Origin: Sphingomonas sp. PAMC 26605
GTDB taxonomy: Bacteria > Pseudomonadota > Alphaproteobacteria > Sphingomonadales > Sphingomonadaceae
Assembly: GCF_000241485.1 (NCBI RefSeq)
Contig: NZ_JH584241.1
Location: 2,717,661-2,781,660 of the forward strand
Reading direction: 5' to 3'
Length of the DNA stretch: 64,000 nt
The position numbers and the translations under genes are program-made. Position 1 is the first letter of the stretch. Each line of letters starts with the position of its first letter. Below, one piece after another: positions 54,774 to 63,853 of this stretch. The notes beneath the pieces were generated by a model, which did not search any database, was not told where the DNA came from, and saw nothing but the letters and a program-made list of their open reading frames with translations.

Positions 54774-55238
54774 ATGGTGAAATCCGCCTTGCTCGCGACC
54801 GCGCTCGCGCTCGCCACCCCAGCCTTCGCGCAGGACGCGCCGCCGGCCACCGAACCCGCACCGCAATCCGCGCCCACCGCGGTCGATCAAGCCGTCCCGG
54901 CGACGCAAAGCAGCGCGGCGCGCGATGCCGCCATCCCGGCGTCGATCGTCGCGCCAGAGGCCGAAGCCGCGGCCAAGCCGGCGGCGGCAGGGACCCCCGC
55001 CGGCGACATCATCAACCGCGAGTTTGCGGGCTATGACAAGGATGGCGACGGCGTCCTGAACGCGGCCGAGTTCGACGCGTGGATGGTCGCGCTCAAGAAG
55101 GCGAGCGATCCGACCACCGACGCCAGCGCGCCCGAGACCAAGAGCTACCTCGCCAAGGCCTTCGCGCAGGCCGACGCAGACAAAAGCAAGACCGTGTCCA
55201 AGGCCGAGCTGACCGCGTTCCTGTCGCAGCCGGCCTGA
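54774..55238 (+). CDS. Exported EF-hand protein
   Basis: A 154-aa protein with a signal peptide (MVKSALLATALALATPAFAQ, cleavage after AFA) and an Ala/Pro-rich spacer of about 60 residues. It has two EF-hand loops: DKDGDGVLNAAE (canonical) and DADKSKTVSKAE (plausible). AGGAGA lies upstream of the ATG. Probably a periplasmic calcium-binding protein of unknown role, similar in plan to the EF-hand lipoprotein at 7276. Confidence 0.82.
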   Translation: MVKSALLATALALATPAFAQDAPPATEPAPQSAPTAVDQAVPATQSSAARDAAIPASIVAPEAEAAAKPAAAGTPAGDIINREFAGYDKDGDGVLNAAEFDAWMVALKKASDPTTDASAPETKSYLAKAFAQADADKSKTVSKAELTAFLSQPA

Positions 55239-55255
55239 GCACCCTCTCCGCCGGG

Positions 55256-55939
55256 CTAAAGCAGCCCCATCGCGCGCAGGCTCGAATGTCCGTTCGCACC
55301 GATGATGATATGGTCGTGCAGCGCGATATTGAGTCGCCGCCCCGCCTCGGCGACCTTGCGCGTGATGTCGATATCGGCGCGGCTCGGGCTTGGATCGCCG
55401 CTCGGGTGATTGTGGACGAGGATGATCGCCGCCGAGCCGAGATCGATCGCGCGGCGGATCACCTCGCGGACATAGACCGCGGCCTCGTCGATCGAGCCGT
55501 CGCTCATCACCTCGTCGCGGATCAGCATGTTGCGCGTGTTGAGGTGGAGCACGCGGACGCGCTCGGTGCCGCGATGCGCCATGTCGGCGTGGAGATAGTC
55601 GATCAGCGCCTGCCAGCTCGCCAGCACGGGCTGCGCCTTCGCCTCGACCTGCAGGAGGCGCAGCGCCGCCGCCTGGACGATCTTGATCGCCGCCGCGGTC
55701 GTCTCGCCCATGCCGGGAATTCGCATCAGCGCTTCTGCATCGGCGCTGAACACGCCGCCAACGCCACCGAATTCCGCCAGCAGCGCCTTCGCCAGCGGCT
55801 TGGTGTCGCGACGCGGGATCGCCAGCGTCAGCAGATATTCGATCAATTCGTAATCGAGCAGCCCGTCGCCGCCTTGCTCGATCAGCCGCTGGCGCAGCCG
55901 CGCGCGGTGTCCGGCGTGATCGGGGAGGGGCGCGCTCAT
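55256..55939 (-). CDS. radC: RadC family (JAB-domain) protein
   Basis: A 227-aa protein with an N-terminal helix-hairpin-helix region (FSADAEALMRIPGMGETTAAAIK) and a C-terminal MPN+ metal site in LVHNHPSGDPSPSRADIDIT (HxH, Ser, Asp). Despite the name, RadC proteins have no settled repair role. The start at 55939 (MSAPLPDHAGHRARLR) matches the family. It is a second JAMM-type protein in this window. Confidence 0.92.
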   Translation of the reverse strand: MSAPLPDHAGHRARLRQRLIEQGGDGLLDYELIEYLLTLAIPRRDTKPLAKALLAEFGGVGGVFSADAEALMRIPGMGETTAAAIKIVQAAALRLLQVEAKAQPVLASWQALIDYLHADMAHRGTERVRVLHLNTRNMLIRDEVMSDGSIDEAAVYVREVIRRAIDLGSAAIILVHNHPSGDPSPSRADIDITRKVAEAGRRLNIALHDHIIIGANGHSSLRAMGLL

Positions 55940-56131
55940 CGTGCTATGGAATAATCCTCGTGCGAGGTACGCGCAACGCCGCAGCGAGACCGGAGCGGCC
56001 ACAAGAGTTGACACCCCGAAGCCAGCTTCCTAAACGGCGCGGGAAGCGGGGGTGTCGGTCTCCAACTCTCCGCATATCATCGTCGCGGTGCTGCACGCAC
56101 GGCGGCGTTTTTCTATCAGGATACACGCCGC

Positions 56132-56416
56132 TTGGCCGAGAACCGCCCTAACGACGATCTGGACGCCCGCATTGCTTCGGCAAAAGCGGCTGGCCAGGCG
56201 CGTGGGTCGGGGCCCTTGCCGCAGGGCAAGGGGTATGGGCAGGGCTCGAAGGTCCTTGCACTGTTGCTCGGCGCGCTGTTCGGCGGCGGGATCATGGGCT
56301 GGGCACTCGATCAGTGGCTCGGCACGTCGCCTTGGGCGCTGTTGATCGTGCTGACCCTTGCGATCATCGGGGCGTTCCTCAACATCATGAAGATTTCGAA
56401 GGAGCGCCCAGAGTGA
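56132..56416 (+). CDS. atpI: ATP synthase accessory protein AtpI
   Basis: A 94-aa protein with a hydrophilic N-terminus and two transmembrane helices (VLALLLGALFGGGIMGWALD; WALLIVLTLAIIGAFLNIM). AtpI aids c-ring assembly and magnesium supply for the F1F0 synthase. The only suitable start is TTG at 56132, an unusual codon. It overlaps atpB by 4 bases (GTGA) and heads the F0 operon. Confidence 0.88.
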   Translation: MAENRPNDDLDARIASAKAAGQARGSGPLPQGKGYGQGSKVLALLLGALFGGGIMGWALDQWLGTSPWALLIVLTLAIIGAFLNIMKISKERPE

Positions 56417-57207
56417 CTGGAAGCGTGAGCGCCGGCAGAATCGATCCGATGGAACAATTCAAGGTGGAGCCCGTACTGGGCCACCATCTGACGCTGTTCG
56501 GCTATGACGTGTCTTTCACCAACTCGGCGCTGTTCATGGTCGTCGTGTTCGTGCTGCTAGCGGTGTTCATTTCGGGCGGGCTCAAGCGCCAGCTCGTGCC
56601 GGGCCGCTGGCAGGTCGCCGCCGAGGATGCGGTGAGCTTCATCGACAATATGGTGTCGGTCAACATCGGCGCCGGCGGCAAGAAGTTCGCGCCGTACATC
56701 TTCTCGCTCTTCTACTTCATCCTGTTCGCCAATCTGATCGGCGTCGTGCCGCTCGCGATCCTGCCCGGGTTCCACACCTTTGCGGTGACGAGCCACATCA
56801 CGGTCACCGCGATCCTCGCCTTCCTGTCGTTCGCGATCGTGCTGGTCGTCGGCTTCGCGAAGCACGGCTTCAAATTCTTCTCGCTGTTCGTGCCGCACGG
56901 CGCGCCGCTCGCGCTGCTGCCGGTGATCGTGCCGGTCGAGTTCATCTCGTTCATGGTGCGGCCTTTCTCGCTGGCGCTGCGACTGTTCGTCGCGATGACC
57001 GCGGGCCACATCCTGCTCGAAGTGTTCGGCAGCTTCGCCGTCCAGGGCTTCACTGCGGGCGGCGGGCTCGGCTCGCTGGTCGGCGTGCTCAGCTTCGTGA
57101 TGATCATCGGCGTCAGCGCGCTCGAGCTGCTGGTGTGCGCGATCCAGGCCTATGTGTTTGCCTTGCTCACGTCGCTGTATCTGCACGACGCGGTGCATCT
57201 GCACTAG
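56413..57207 (+). CDS. atpB: ATP synthase F0 subunit a
   Basis: A 264-aa proton-channel subunit with five to six helices. The essential Arg lies in FSLALRLFVAMTAGHILLE, and the C-terminal helix is ALELLVCAIQAYVFALLTSLY. GTG at 56413 is preceded by AAGGAG and overlaps the atpI stop. ATG 56449 is possible but lacks a ribosome binding site. Confidence 0.95.
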   Translation: MTGSVSAGRIDPMEQFKVEPVLGHHLTLFGYDVSFTNSALFMVVVFVLLAVFISGGLKRQLVPGRWQVAAEDAVSFIDNMVSVNIGAGGKKFAPYIFSLFYFILFANLIGVVPLAILPGFHTFAVTSHITVTAILAFLSFAIVLVVGFAKHGFKFFSLFVPHGAPLALLPVIVPVEFISFMVRPFSLALRLFVAMTAGHILLEVFGSFAVQGFTAGGGLGSLVGVLSFVMIIGVSALELLVCAIQAYVFALLTSLYLHDAVHLH

Positions 57208-57249
57208 AATTTCCAACCACTTACCTACCGTATTCCTAGGGAGCTTATC

Positions 57250-57480
57250 ATGACTGATCTTGGTGCAATGTACATCGGTGCCGGCCTGGCAGCGATCGGT
57301 GTCGGTCTTGCCGCACTCGGCGTGGGCAACGTGTTCGGCTCGTTCCTCGAAGGCGCACTCCGTAACCCGGGCGCAGCAGACGGCCAGCAGGGCCGCCTGT
57401 TCATCGGCTTCGCGGCGTCGGAGCTGCTCGGCCTGATCGCGTTCGTCGTCGCGATCCTCATCCTCTTCGTCGTCAAGTAA
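57250..57480 (+). CDS. atpE: ATP synthase F0 subunit c
   Basis: A 76-aa hairpin of two helices. The first holds the Gly-rich packing motif (AGLAAIGVGLAALGVGNVFG). The second carries the proton-binding Glu in FAASELLGLIAFVVAIL. The loop RNPGAADGQQ is typical. AGGGAG lies upstream of the ATG. Confidence 0.96.
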   Translation: MTDLGAMYIGAGLAAIGVGLAALGVGNVFGSFLEGALRNPGAADGQQGRLFIGFAASELLGLIAFVVAILILFVVK

Positions 57481-57496
57481 GAAGAGTAGCAAGCCA

Positions 57497-57991
57497 ATGC
57501 CGCAGCTATCCCAAATCGGCGAGATCTACGCGTCGCAGCTGTTCTGGCTCGCGATCGTCTTCGCGCTGATCTATTTCGGGATCGGCAAGGCGATGGTCCC
57601 CAAGATCGAGGCGACGATCGAAGATCGTAACGGCCGGATCGCGGGCGACCTCGCTGCGGCGGAGGCGGCGCGGGCGACAGCGCTCGCGTCCGAACGTGAT
57701 TATCAGGCCGGGCTCGACGCAGCCCGGTCGAAGGCGATGATCGCGATCGGCGATGCCAAGGCGCGGGCGACCGCCAGCGCCGAGGCACAGCTCAAGACGA
57801 GCGATGCAGGTCTGGCCGCGCATCTCCACGCGGCGACCGGGCGGATCGAATCCTCCAAGACCGCGGCGCTCGCCGAAATCGAGACCGCGACCACCGACGC
57901 GGTCGAGCAGATCGTCGCCAAGCTCTCGGGCGTGGCGGTGGATCGTGCGACGGTCGAAACACGCGTGAAAGCGGAATTGGCGCATGGCTGA
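57497..57991 (+). CDS. atpF': ATP synthase F0 subunit b'
   Basis: A 164-aa stator subunit: one N-terminal membrane helix (FWLAIVFALIYFGIGKAMVPKI) and a long charged coiled coil. It is the first of two tandem b-type genes, the arrangement of alphaproteobacteria and phototrophs whose stator is a b/b' heterodimer. It overlaps atpF by 8 bases. Confidence 0.92.
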   Translation: MPQLSQIGEIYASQLFWLAIVFALIYFGIGKAMVPKIEATIEDRNGRIAGDLAAAEAARATALASERDYQAGLDAARSKAMIAIGDAKARATASAEAQLKTSDAGLAAHLHAATGRIESSKTAALAEIETATTDAVEQIVAKLSGVAVDRATVETRVKAELAHG

Positions 57992-58538
57992 GTCGAGCCA
58001 AGTCTCAACCGTGGCCCATATCGGAGTCGCCGAATTGCATCACGAACCGTCGGTCTTCGGGATCACCGCGGCAGGCTTCGTCGCTTTGTCGATGCTTGTC
58101 GTGATCGGCATCATGATCTGGCAGAAGGTGCCCAAGATGATCGCGCGTGCGCTCGATTCGCGCATCGCGACGATCCGCACCCAGCTCGACGAAGCGTCGC
58201 AGCTGCGCGCCGAAGCCGAGGCGCAGCTCGCCGAAGCCAAGGCCCGCAATGCAGCGAGCGCCGGCGATGCCGCCGCGATCGTCGCGCATGCCGAAGCCGA
58301 GGCGGCAGCGATGCTCGCCAAGGCCGAGACCGATCTCGCCGACCTGATCGCGCGTCGCCAGACGATGGCGGAAGACAAGATCGCCGCCGCCGAGCGCGGG
58401 GCAATCGCCGAAGTCCGCGCGCTTGCCGCCGATGCAGCGACGCGGGCGGCGGCCACCATCCTTGCCGAGCGCCACGGCGTCGATGCCGACAAGGCATTGG
58501 TCGATCGCACGATCGCCGGGCTTGGGCGGCTCAATTAA
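57984..58538 (+). CDS. atpF: ATP synthase F0 subunit b
   Basis: A 184-aa stator subunit with one membrane helix (FVALSMLVVIGIMIWQKVPKMI, about 31-52) and a long Ala/Glu-rich coiled coil (LRAEAEAQLAEAKARNAA). It ends the F0 cluster. The F1 genes are not in this window, as is usual in alphaproteobacteria, where F0 and F1 operons are separate. Confidence 0.94.
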   Translation: MAESSQVSTVAHIGVAELHHEPSVFGITAAGFVALSMLVVIGIMIWQKVPKMIARALDSRIATIRTQLDEASQLRAEAEAQLAEAKARNAASAGDAAAIVAHAEAEAAAMLAKAETDLADLIARRQTMAEDKIAAAERGAIAEVRALAADAATRAAATILAERHGVDADKALVDRTIAGLGRLN

Positions 58539-58630
58539 GCGCTGCCGCCGGGCACATGCGGAGCAAATCCGCGTGGGATCGCTTGATCCAATCCATTTCG
58601 TTTCGCCACTAGCCGGGGTAAACCTTGGTC

Positions 58631-58649
58631 AGCGGCGATTCGCGCCGCT
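58631..58649 (+). terminator. Candidate terminator after the F0 operon
   Basis: Perfect 7-bp stem AGCGGCG/CGCCGCT with a 5-base loop followed by TTCGCTTTCG. It is weakly T-rich and lies close to the next gene's leader. Confidence 0.35.
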
Positions 58650-58673
58650 TTCGCTTTCGAAAGAGGCTCTCTT

Positions 58674-59000
58674 ATGAAGTCCGTCCTTCTGCCCGTGCTC
58701 GTCGCGCTGACCGCAACGCCACTCGCGGCCCAGACCGCGCCTGCGCCCGCCGCGACCGCCACTCCGACGACCCCGGCCGCCTCGACCGCCAAATTCACGC
58801 TCGAAACACCGATCGAGACGATCGCCGCCGATCCCAAGGGCAAGGCCGTGCTCGACACCGACCTCCAGAACATCACGTCCCATCCGATGTACGATCAGTT
58901 CAAGCAGATGTCGCTCGCGCAGGTGCAGCCGATGTCGCAGGGCGCGCTGACCGATGCTGCGCTTGCCAAGGTCAAGGCTGACCTCGAAGCGATCAAGTAA
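58674..59000 (+). CDS. Small exported protein of unknown function
   Basis: A 108-aa protein with a signal peptide (MKSVLLPVLVALTATPLAAQ), an Ala/Pro/Thr spacer, and a small helical domain (TPIETIAADPKGKAVLDTDL... MYDQFKQMSLAQVQPMSQG). Not recognised beyond general similarity to hypothetical sphingomonad proteins. Confidence 0.75.
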   Translation: MKSVLLPVLVALTATPLAAQTAPAPAATATPTTPAASTAKFTLETPIETIAADPKGKAVLDTDLQNITSHPMYDQFKQMSLAQVQPMSQGALTDAALAKVKADLEAIK

Positions 59001-59007
59001 CCTGCTT

Positions 59008-59096
59008 GTCGCCCCGGCGAAGGCCGGAGCCTGTCGAAGCCGGCGCGACCTAGCGTCCGCGCGGTCGCTGACCGGCCCGGCCTCCACCGGGGCGAC
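59008..59096. repeat. Palindromic intergenic repeat (copy 9)
   Basis: GTCGCCCCGGCGAAGGCCGG on the left is mirrored by CCGGCCTCCACCGGGGCGAC on the right. It carries the same core as copies 3, 5 and 6, with a diverged right arm. It lies between the small exported protein gene and uvrC. Confidence 0.7.
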
Positions 59097-59148
59097 GAGA
59101 CTGTCATATTCCGTGGCATCCGGCGCGCGGACTCCCTAGATCAAGCGC

Positions 59149-61074
59149 ATGTCCTCGCCCAACGCGCCTGATCGTTTCAACGAAGAGAAATCCACTTTTG
59201 CCGTTCGCGGCGCCGGCGACACGCCCGATCTGCAGACCGGGATTGCCGCGATCCGCAACGTGCTCGCCACGCTGCCGATCCGCCCCGGCGTCTATCGCAT
59301 GCAGGATGCGCGCGGCGACGTGCTGTATGTCGGCAAGGCCAAGGCGCTCAGGAACCGCGTGACCAACTACACGCAGGTCGAGCGGCTCTCGAAGCGGCTC
59401 CAGCGGATGGTGGCGCAGACGCGCTCGATGACGATCGTCACGACCAATAACGAGGCCGAGGCGCTGTTGCTCGAGGCGCAGCTGATCAAACGCTATCGCC
59501 CGCCGTACAACGTGCTGCTGCGTGACGACAAGAGCTTCCCCTTCATCCTGCTGCGCGCGGATCACGAATTTCCGCGAATCCAGAAACATCGCGGCGCGCG
59601 GCGTGCGAAGGGCAATTATTACGGGCCGTTCGCGAGCGCGGGCTCGGTCAACAACACGCTCAACGCGTTGCAGAAGCTGTTCCTGCTGCGCTCGTGCACC
59701 GACGGCTTCTTCAAGAATCGCGACCGGCCGTGCCTGCTCTATCAGATCAAGCGCTGTTCCGCCCCGTGCGTCGGGCGGATCGACGAAGCCGGCTATGCCG
59801 AGCTCGTCGCCGACGCAAAGGCGTTCCTCGGCGGCAAATCGACCCAGGTCCAGACCAAGCTCGGCGGCCAGATGGAAGCCGCCGCCGCCGCGATGGATTT
59901 CGAGCTTGCCGCGATCCTGCGCGATCGGTTGCGCGCGCTGACCTTCATCCAGGGCAGCCAAGCGATCAACGCCGAGGGGCTGGGCGATGCCGACATCTTC
60001 GCGATGGCCAACAAGAACGGCGTGATCGGCATCCAGGCGTTTTTCATCCGCGGCGGGCAGAATTGGGGGCATCGCAGCTTCTTCCCGCAACACACTGTGG
60101 ACGTGCCCGAAGACGAGATCCTCACCGGCTTCCTCGCGCAATTCTACGAGGAGGTGCCGCCGCCCAAGACGATCTTCCTCGATCGCGAACTGGAGGAGGG
60201 CGAGTTGCTCGGCGAGGCGCTGGGAGCAGGGGTAGGTTTCAAGGTGTCGCTGTCGATGCCGCAGCGCGGCACGCGCCGACGCTTACTCGACCAAGCCAAG
60301 CGCAACGCCGAGGAAGCACTTGATCGCCGGCTCGCCGAGAGCACGACGCAAGCCAAGCTGCTACGCGAGGTCGCCGAGCTGTTCGACCTCGCCGAACCGC
60401 CCGACCGGATCGAGGTCTACGACAACAGCCATATCCAGGGCACCAACGCGGTCGGTGCGATGGTCGTCGCGGGGCCCGAGGGGTTCCGCAAGGGGCAGTA
60501 TCGCAAGTTCAACATCAAGAACCCCGAGACCAAGCCGGGCGACGATTTCGGGATGATGCGAGAAGTATTCCAGCGCCGCTTTGCGCGCGCGCAGAGCGAG
60601 AACCCCGATCGCGATTCGGGCGACTGGCCCGATCTCGTGCTGATCGACGGCGGACGCGGGCAGCTGGGCGCCGCCAAGGCGGTGCTCGAGGAAATGGGGA
60701 TCGAGGACGTGTGCCTGGTCGGCGTCGCCAAGGGGCCGATGCACGGCCGCGACGGGCGCGAGGTGTTCCATCTGCTCGACGGGCGCGAGTTCCAGCTGCC
60801 GGTCAACGCCCCGGTCCTGTTCTACCTCCAGCGGCTCCGCGACGAGGTGCACCGCTTCGTGATCGGCGCGCATCGCGACAAGCGCTCGAAGGCGATCGGC
60901 GCGTCGCCGCTCGACGATGTCCCGGGGATCGGCCCGGCGCGCAAGAAGGCGTTGCTCATGCATTTCGGCACCGCCCGCGCGGTGCGCGGGGCGAGCCTGG
61001 AGGATCTGCGGAAGGCACCGGGGGTAAGCGCGGGCGTAGCGCAGCAGCTCTACGATTTCTTCCACGCACGTTGA
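59149..61074 (+). CDS. uvrC: Excinuclease ABC subunit C
   Basis: A 641-aa nuclease making both incisions in nucleotide excision repair. The N-terminal GIY-YIG domain reads GVYRMQDARGDVLYVGKAK. It is followed by the Cys-containing linker (RCSAPCVGRI), the UvrB-binding UVR motif (AAAAMDFELAAILRDRLRAL), and an RNase H-like endonuclease (IEVYDNSHIQGTNAVGAMV, VLIDGGRGQLGAA). The end holds HhH repeats (DDVPGIGPARKKALLMHFG). Confidence 0.97.
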   Translation: MSSPNAPDRFNEEKSTFAVRGAGDTPDLQTGIAAIRNVLATLPIRPGVYRMQDARGDVLYVGKAKALRNRVTNYTQVERLSKRLQRMVAQTRSMTIVTTNNEAEALLLEAQLIKRYRPPYNVLLRDDKSFPFILLRADHEFPRIQKHRGARRAKGNYYGPFASAGSVNNTLNALQKLFLLRSCTDGFFKNRDRPCLLYQIKRCSAPCVGRIDEAGYAELVADAKAFLGGKSTQVQTKLGGQMEAAAAAMDFELAAILRDRLRALTFIQGSQAINAEGLGDADIFAMANKNGVIGIQAFFIRGGQNWGHRSFFPQHTVDVPEDEILTGFLAQFYEEVPPPKTIFLDRELEEGELLGEALGAGVGFKVSLSMPQRGTRRRLLDQAKRNAEEALDRRLAESTTQAKLLREVAELFDLAEPPDRIEVYDNSHIQGTNAVGAMVVAGPEGFRKGQYRKFNIKNPETKPGDDFGMMREVFQRRFARAQSENPDRDSGDWPDLVLIDGGRGQLGAAKAVLEEMGIEDVCLVGVAKGPMHGRDGREVFHLLDGREFQLPVNAPVLFYLQRLRDEVHRFVIGAHRDKRSKAIGASPLDDVPGIGPARKKALLMHFGTARAVRGASLEDLRKAPGVSAGVAQQLYDFFHAR

Positions 61075-61079
61075 ACCGC

Positions 61080-61100
61080 GGGCGGCCGTATCGGTCGCCC
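61080..61100. terminator. Candidate bidirectional terminator between uvrC and the small leftward gene
   Basis: Stem GGGCGGCCG/CGGTCGCCC (8 of 9 pairs) with a TAT loop in the 46-base convergent gap. No T tract. Confidence 0.35.
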
Positions 61101-61120
61101 TCGGCTCAGCGGCGAAAGAG

Positions 61121-61324
61121 TCAGGCTTCGGCGGTGGGCGCGAGCGACAGGTCGTCGCTGGTGGCGGTTTCTGACGGCTCATGACGGCCGACGAGGCGGA
61201 TGAACCCGACGACGAGCAGTACCGCAGGAACAACGTTGAAATATGCCGGGGCGCTGACGATGTGCAGCGCCGATACCAATACAAGTGCCGCAACCACGGC
61301 AAACGACCCAATGCGGTCCATCAT
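61121..61324 (-). CDS. Small two-helix membrane protein
   Basis: A 67-aa protein with two hydrophobic helices (FAVVAALVLVSALHIV and YFNVVPAVLLVVGFIRLVG) and a short acidic tail. GGAGAG precedes tandem ATGs, the same leader as the gene at 24324-24452. Codon 61327 (GTG) could also be used. Not recognised. Confidence 0.6.
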   Translation of the reverse strand: MMDRIGSFAVVAALVLVSALHIVSAPAYFNVVPAVLLVVGFIRLVGRHEPSETATSDDLSLAPTAEA

Positions 61325-61557
61325 CACTCTCCGTCTTTTTTAATTGTCATCAAGCTGCAACGCCACGACTTGGCCGTCAATCGGTAATTTCAAGAACCCG
61401 ACCACCCCATTTTTAGCGAGGGCATGGTGCTGCTATCGCTTTGCCTTTGCTGCAGACGTTCGCATGCTGCGTCGCAGCAATAAAATGTCATCCTTTGCTA
61501 ACACTCGATTTGCGAGCGTTTCCCAGCTTGGTGACGTTGCCAACAAGGAGCTTTGCT

Positions 61558-61797
61558 ATGCAGACATCGCCATCCCTCAAGTCGTCGAAGATCACCCCAA
61601 CGGCGCGTGCGTCGCTGTGCCTGCTGGGATTCGGGTTGGCGCTGCTGACATTCCTGATCGCGATCGATCGCCCGCAATGGTTCGTGCTGCGCCCCGCCTC
61701 GGGTACTGCGGCGGCGCTCGCGAAGGCATCGGTCAATCCGGTCGATACACATGAGACGGCGCGCGTCGGCGCGGCCGCGTCGGACGCCATGCCGTGA
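61558..61797 (+). CDS. Small single-pass membrane protein
   Basis: A 79-aa protein: a basic N-terminus, one transmembrane helix (ASLCLLGFGLALLTFLIAID, about 19-38), then a periplasmic tail. A strong AAGGAG lies 8 bases before the ATG. The 233-base gap upstream is A/T-richer than average and contains TGCTGCGTCGCAGCA, a 15-bp palindrome at 61464-61478. Function unknown. Confidence 0.6.
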   Translation: MQTSPSLKSSKITPTARASLCLLGFGLALLTFLIAIDRPQWFVLRPASGTAAALAKASVNPVDTHETARVGAAASDAMP

Positions 61798-61865
61798 TCC
61801 GCGAGATTTGCGAAAGGCACGATTTGGCCCTATCGCAACCCGACAGTTGAGAGCCCAGAGATACG

Positions 61866-62750
61866 ATGATCGTCACCAATAGCCCCGGCTTTCGTCACAT
61901 CTTGCGCGAGATCTGGCGCCCGGCGGCGTTGCTGTTCGTGTGGGACGTGATCGTCACGGTGACCTATTATTGGGTCCCGTTCACCGCGCCCTCGCTCCCG
62001 CTGACGCTGTTTGGAACGGCGCTCGCGCTGTTCCTCGGTTTCCGCAGCAACTCGGCCTATCAGCGCTGGTGGGAAGGGCGCGTGCTGTGGGGGCAGATGA
62101 TCAACGCCAGCCGCAGTCTGGCGCGGCAGGCGCGCAATTTTCTGCCCGATGAGGCGAAGGACCTGAAGCGGACGATCGTGCTACGCCAGATCGCCTATGT
62201 TAACGCGCTGCGCTGCCAGTTACGGCGCCAGCCGGCCGATGGCGAAGTGCTGCGCTTCCTGTCGCGCGGCGAGGCCGATTTCGCGCTCGGCCGCGTCAAT
62301 ATCGCCAACGGGATCGTCGACGGCACCGGCCGCCGGATCAACGGCGCGCGCGCCGAGGGTTGGATCGACACGATCCAGCAGGCGGCGATGGAAGGCATCC
62401 TGGTCGATATCTCGAACGCGCAGGGGGGGATGGAGCGGCTCAAGAACATGCCGTTGCCGAGTCAATACCGCTTCTTCCCGACGATCTTCACGCATCTGCT
62501 GTGCATCCTGCTGCCGATCGGGCTGGTCGAGACGCTTGGCTTCGCGACGCCGCTCGGGTCGAGCATCGCCGGGCTGATGTTCCTCGTCGTGCTCGCGATC
62601 GGCGATGACCTGGTCGATCCGTTCGCCAACAGCGTCCACGACGTGCCGCTGGCGGCGATGTGCCGGACGATCGAGATCGATCTGCTGCAGGCGATCGGCG
62701 ATCCGGCGCCCGAAGCGTTGAAGCCCGATGCCGAAGGGGTGTTGTGGTAG
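61866..62750 (+). CDS. Bestrophin-family membrane protein
   Basis: A 294-aa protein of the bestrophin/UPF0187 family, whose characterised bacterial members form pentameric ion channels. Diagnostic blocks are LTLFGTALALFLGFRSNSAYQRWWEGR, NASRSLARQARN, and late helices (FFPTIFTHLLCILLPIGLVETLG; SIAGLMFLVVLAIGDDLVDPF). Ion selectivity cannot be read from sequence. Confidence 0.9.
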   Translation: MIVTNSPGFRHILREIWRPAALLFVWDVIVTVTYYWVPFTAPSLPLTLFGTALALFLGFRSNSAYQRWWEGRVLWGQMINASRSLARQARNFLPDEAKDLKRTIVLRQIAYVNALRCQLRRQPADGEVLRFLSRGEADFALGRVNIANGIVDGTGRRINGARAEGWIDTIQQAAMEGILVDISNAQGGMERLKNMPLPSQYRFFPTIFTHLLCILLPIGLVETLGFATPLGSSIAGLMFLVVLAIGDDLVDPFANSVHDVPLAAMCRTIEIDLLQAIGDPAPEALKPDAEGVLW

Positions 62751-62757
62751 CCGCGGG

Positions 62758-63762
62758 CTAGGCCCAGCCCTCGAGCACCTGATCGGGCGGGCGATGGCCG
62801 TCGGCCCACATGCGGATGTTGGCGATGACCTTCTCGCCCGTCGCCATCCGCCCCTCATAGGTCGCCGAGCCCATATGCGGCGTCATCACGACGTTGGGCA
62901 ATGCGAGCAGCCGCGGGTCGATCTGCGGCTCGTGCTTCCACACGTCGAGCCCGGCGCCCGCGAGCCGCTGGCCCTCGAGCGCGTCGATCAGCGCATCCTC
63001 GTCGACGATCCCGCCGCGCGCGGCGTTGATGAGATAGACGTGCGGGCGGAGCAGCGCGATCCGGCCGGCGTCGAGCAGGCCCTCGCTATCGGCGTTGCGC
63101 GGGGTGTGGATCGTCAGGATGTCGATCGCGCCGAGCATCTCGTCGAGATGGGGATGCCATTGCGCCTGCAGTTCGGCCTCGACCACCTTCGGCAGGCGAT
63201 GGCGGTTGTGATAGTGGATCGACAGCCCGAAGGCGCGTGCGCGGCGTGCGACCGCCTGGCCGATCCGCCCCATGCCAAGGATGCCGAGCGCCTTGCCGCC
63301 GATCCGATGGCCGAGCATCCCGCCCGGGGACCAGCCCTGCCAGGCGCCCGAGCGCACCAGTTTCTCGCCCTCGGCGAGGCGGCGCGGGACCGAGACGATC
63401 AGCGCCATCGTCATGTCGGCGGTGTCTTCGGTCAGCACGCCCGGCGTGTTGGTGACGAGAATGCCGCGCGCGCGCGCCGCTTTCAACGCGATATGGTTCA
63501 CGCCCGCGCCGAAATTGGCGATCAGTTTAAGCCGTGGGCCCGCGCCCGCGATCAGCTCGGCATCGATTTCGTCGGTAACGGTCGGGACCAGGACGTCGCA
63601 TTCGGCCATCGCCGCAGCGAGTTGGTTGCGCGTCATGCCGATCGGGCCGCGATGGAGCTGCGTATCGAACAGCTGCGTCATGCGCTCCATTACCGCGTCG
63701 GGCAATTCGCGCGTCACGGCGACTTTCGGGTTCGGCACGCGTCTCGTTTCGGGCATGGACAT
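62758..63762 (-). CDS. D-isomer-specific 2-hydroxyacid dehydrogenase
   Basis: A 334-aa NAD(P)-dependent dehydrogenase. The Rossmann motif is GILGMGRIGQAVARRA. Catalytic residues are Arg in INAARGGIVDE, Glu in DVWKHEPQIDP and His in MTPHMGSAT. Best general fit is glyoxylate/hydroxypyruvate or related 2-ketoacid reduction, with substrate not resolved. The start could be 63762 or the second Met at 63756. Confidence 0.9.
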   Translation of the reverse strand: MSMPETRRVPNPKVAVTRELPDAVMERMTQLFDTQLHRGPIGMTRNQLAAAMAECDVLVPTVTDEIDAELIAGAGPRLKLIANFGAGVNHIALKAARARGILVTNTPGVLTEDTADMTMALIVSVPRRLAEGEKLVRSGAWQGWSPGGMLGHRIGGKALGILGMGRIGQAVARRARAFGLSIHYHNRHRLPKVVEAELQAQWHPHLDEMLGAIDILTIHTPRNADSEGLLDAGRIALLRPHVYLINAARGGIVDEDALIDALEGQRLAGAGLDVWKHEPQIDPRLLALPNVVMTPHMGSATYEGRMATGEKVIANIRMWADGHRPPDQVLEGWA

Positions 63763-63853
63763 GGCTTGGCGGAGCGCTTTGCCCTCGTCAACGGTGTTGA
63801 AGCGCGCGTACGAAAGCCCGATAAACGGGCGCGAACACAGACGGGGAAGTTGT

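Noticed and set aside
58610-58672. CTTTCGAAAG and GGATCGCTTGATCC hairpins near the end of the F0 operon as riboswitch or attenuator
   Set aside because: Stems are short and unconnected and no known riboswitch core is present. Only a weak terminator was kept.
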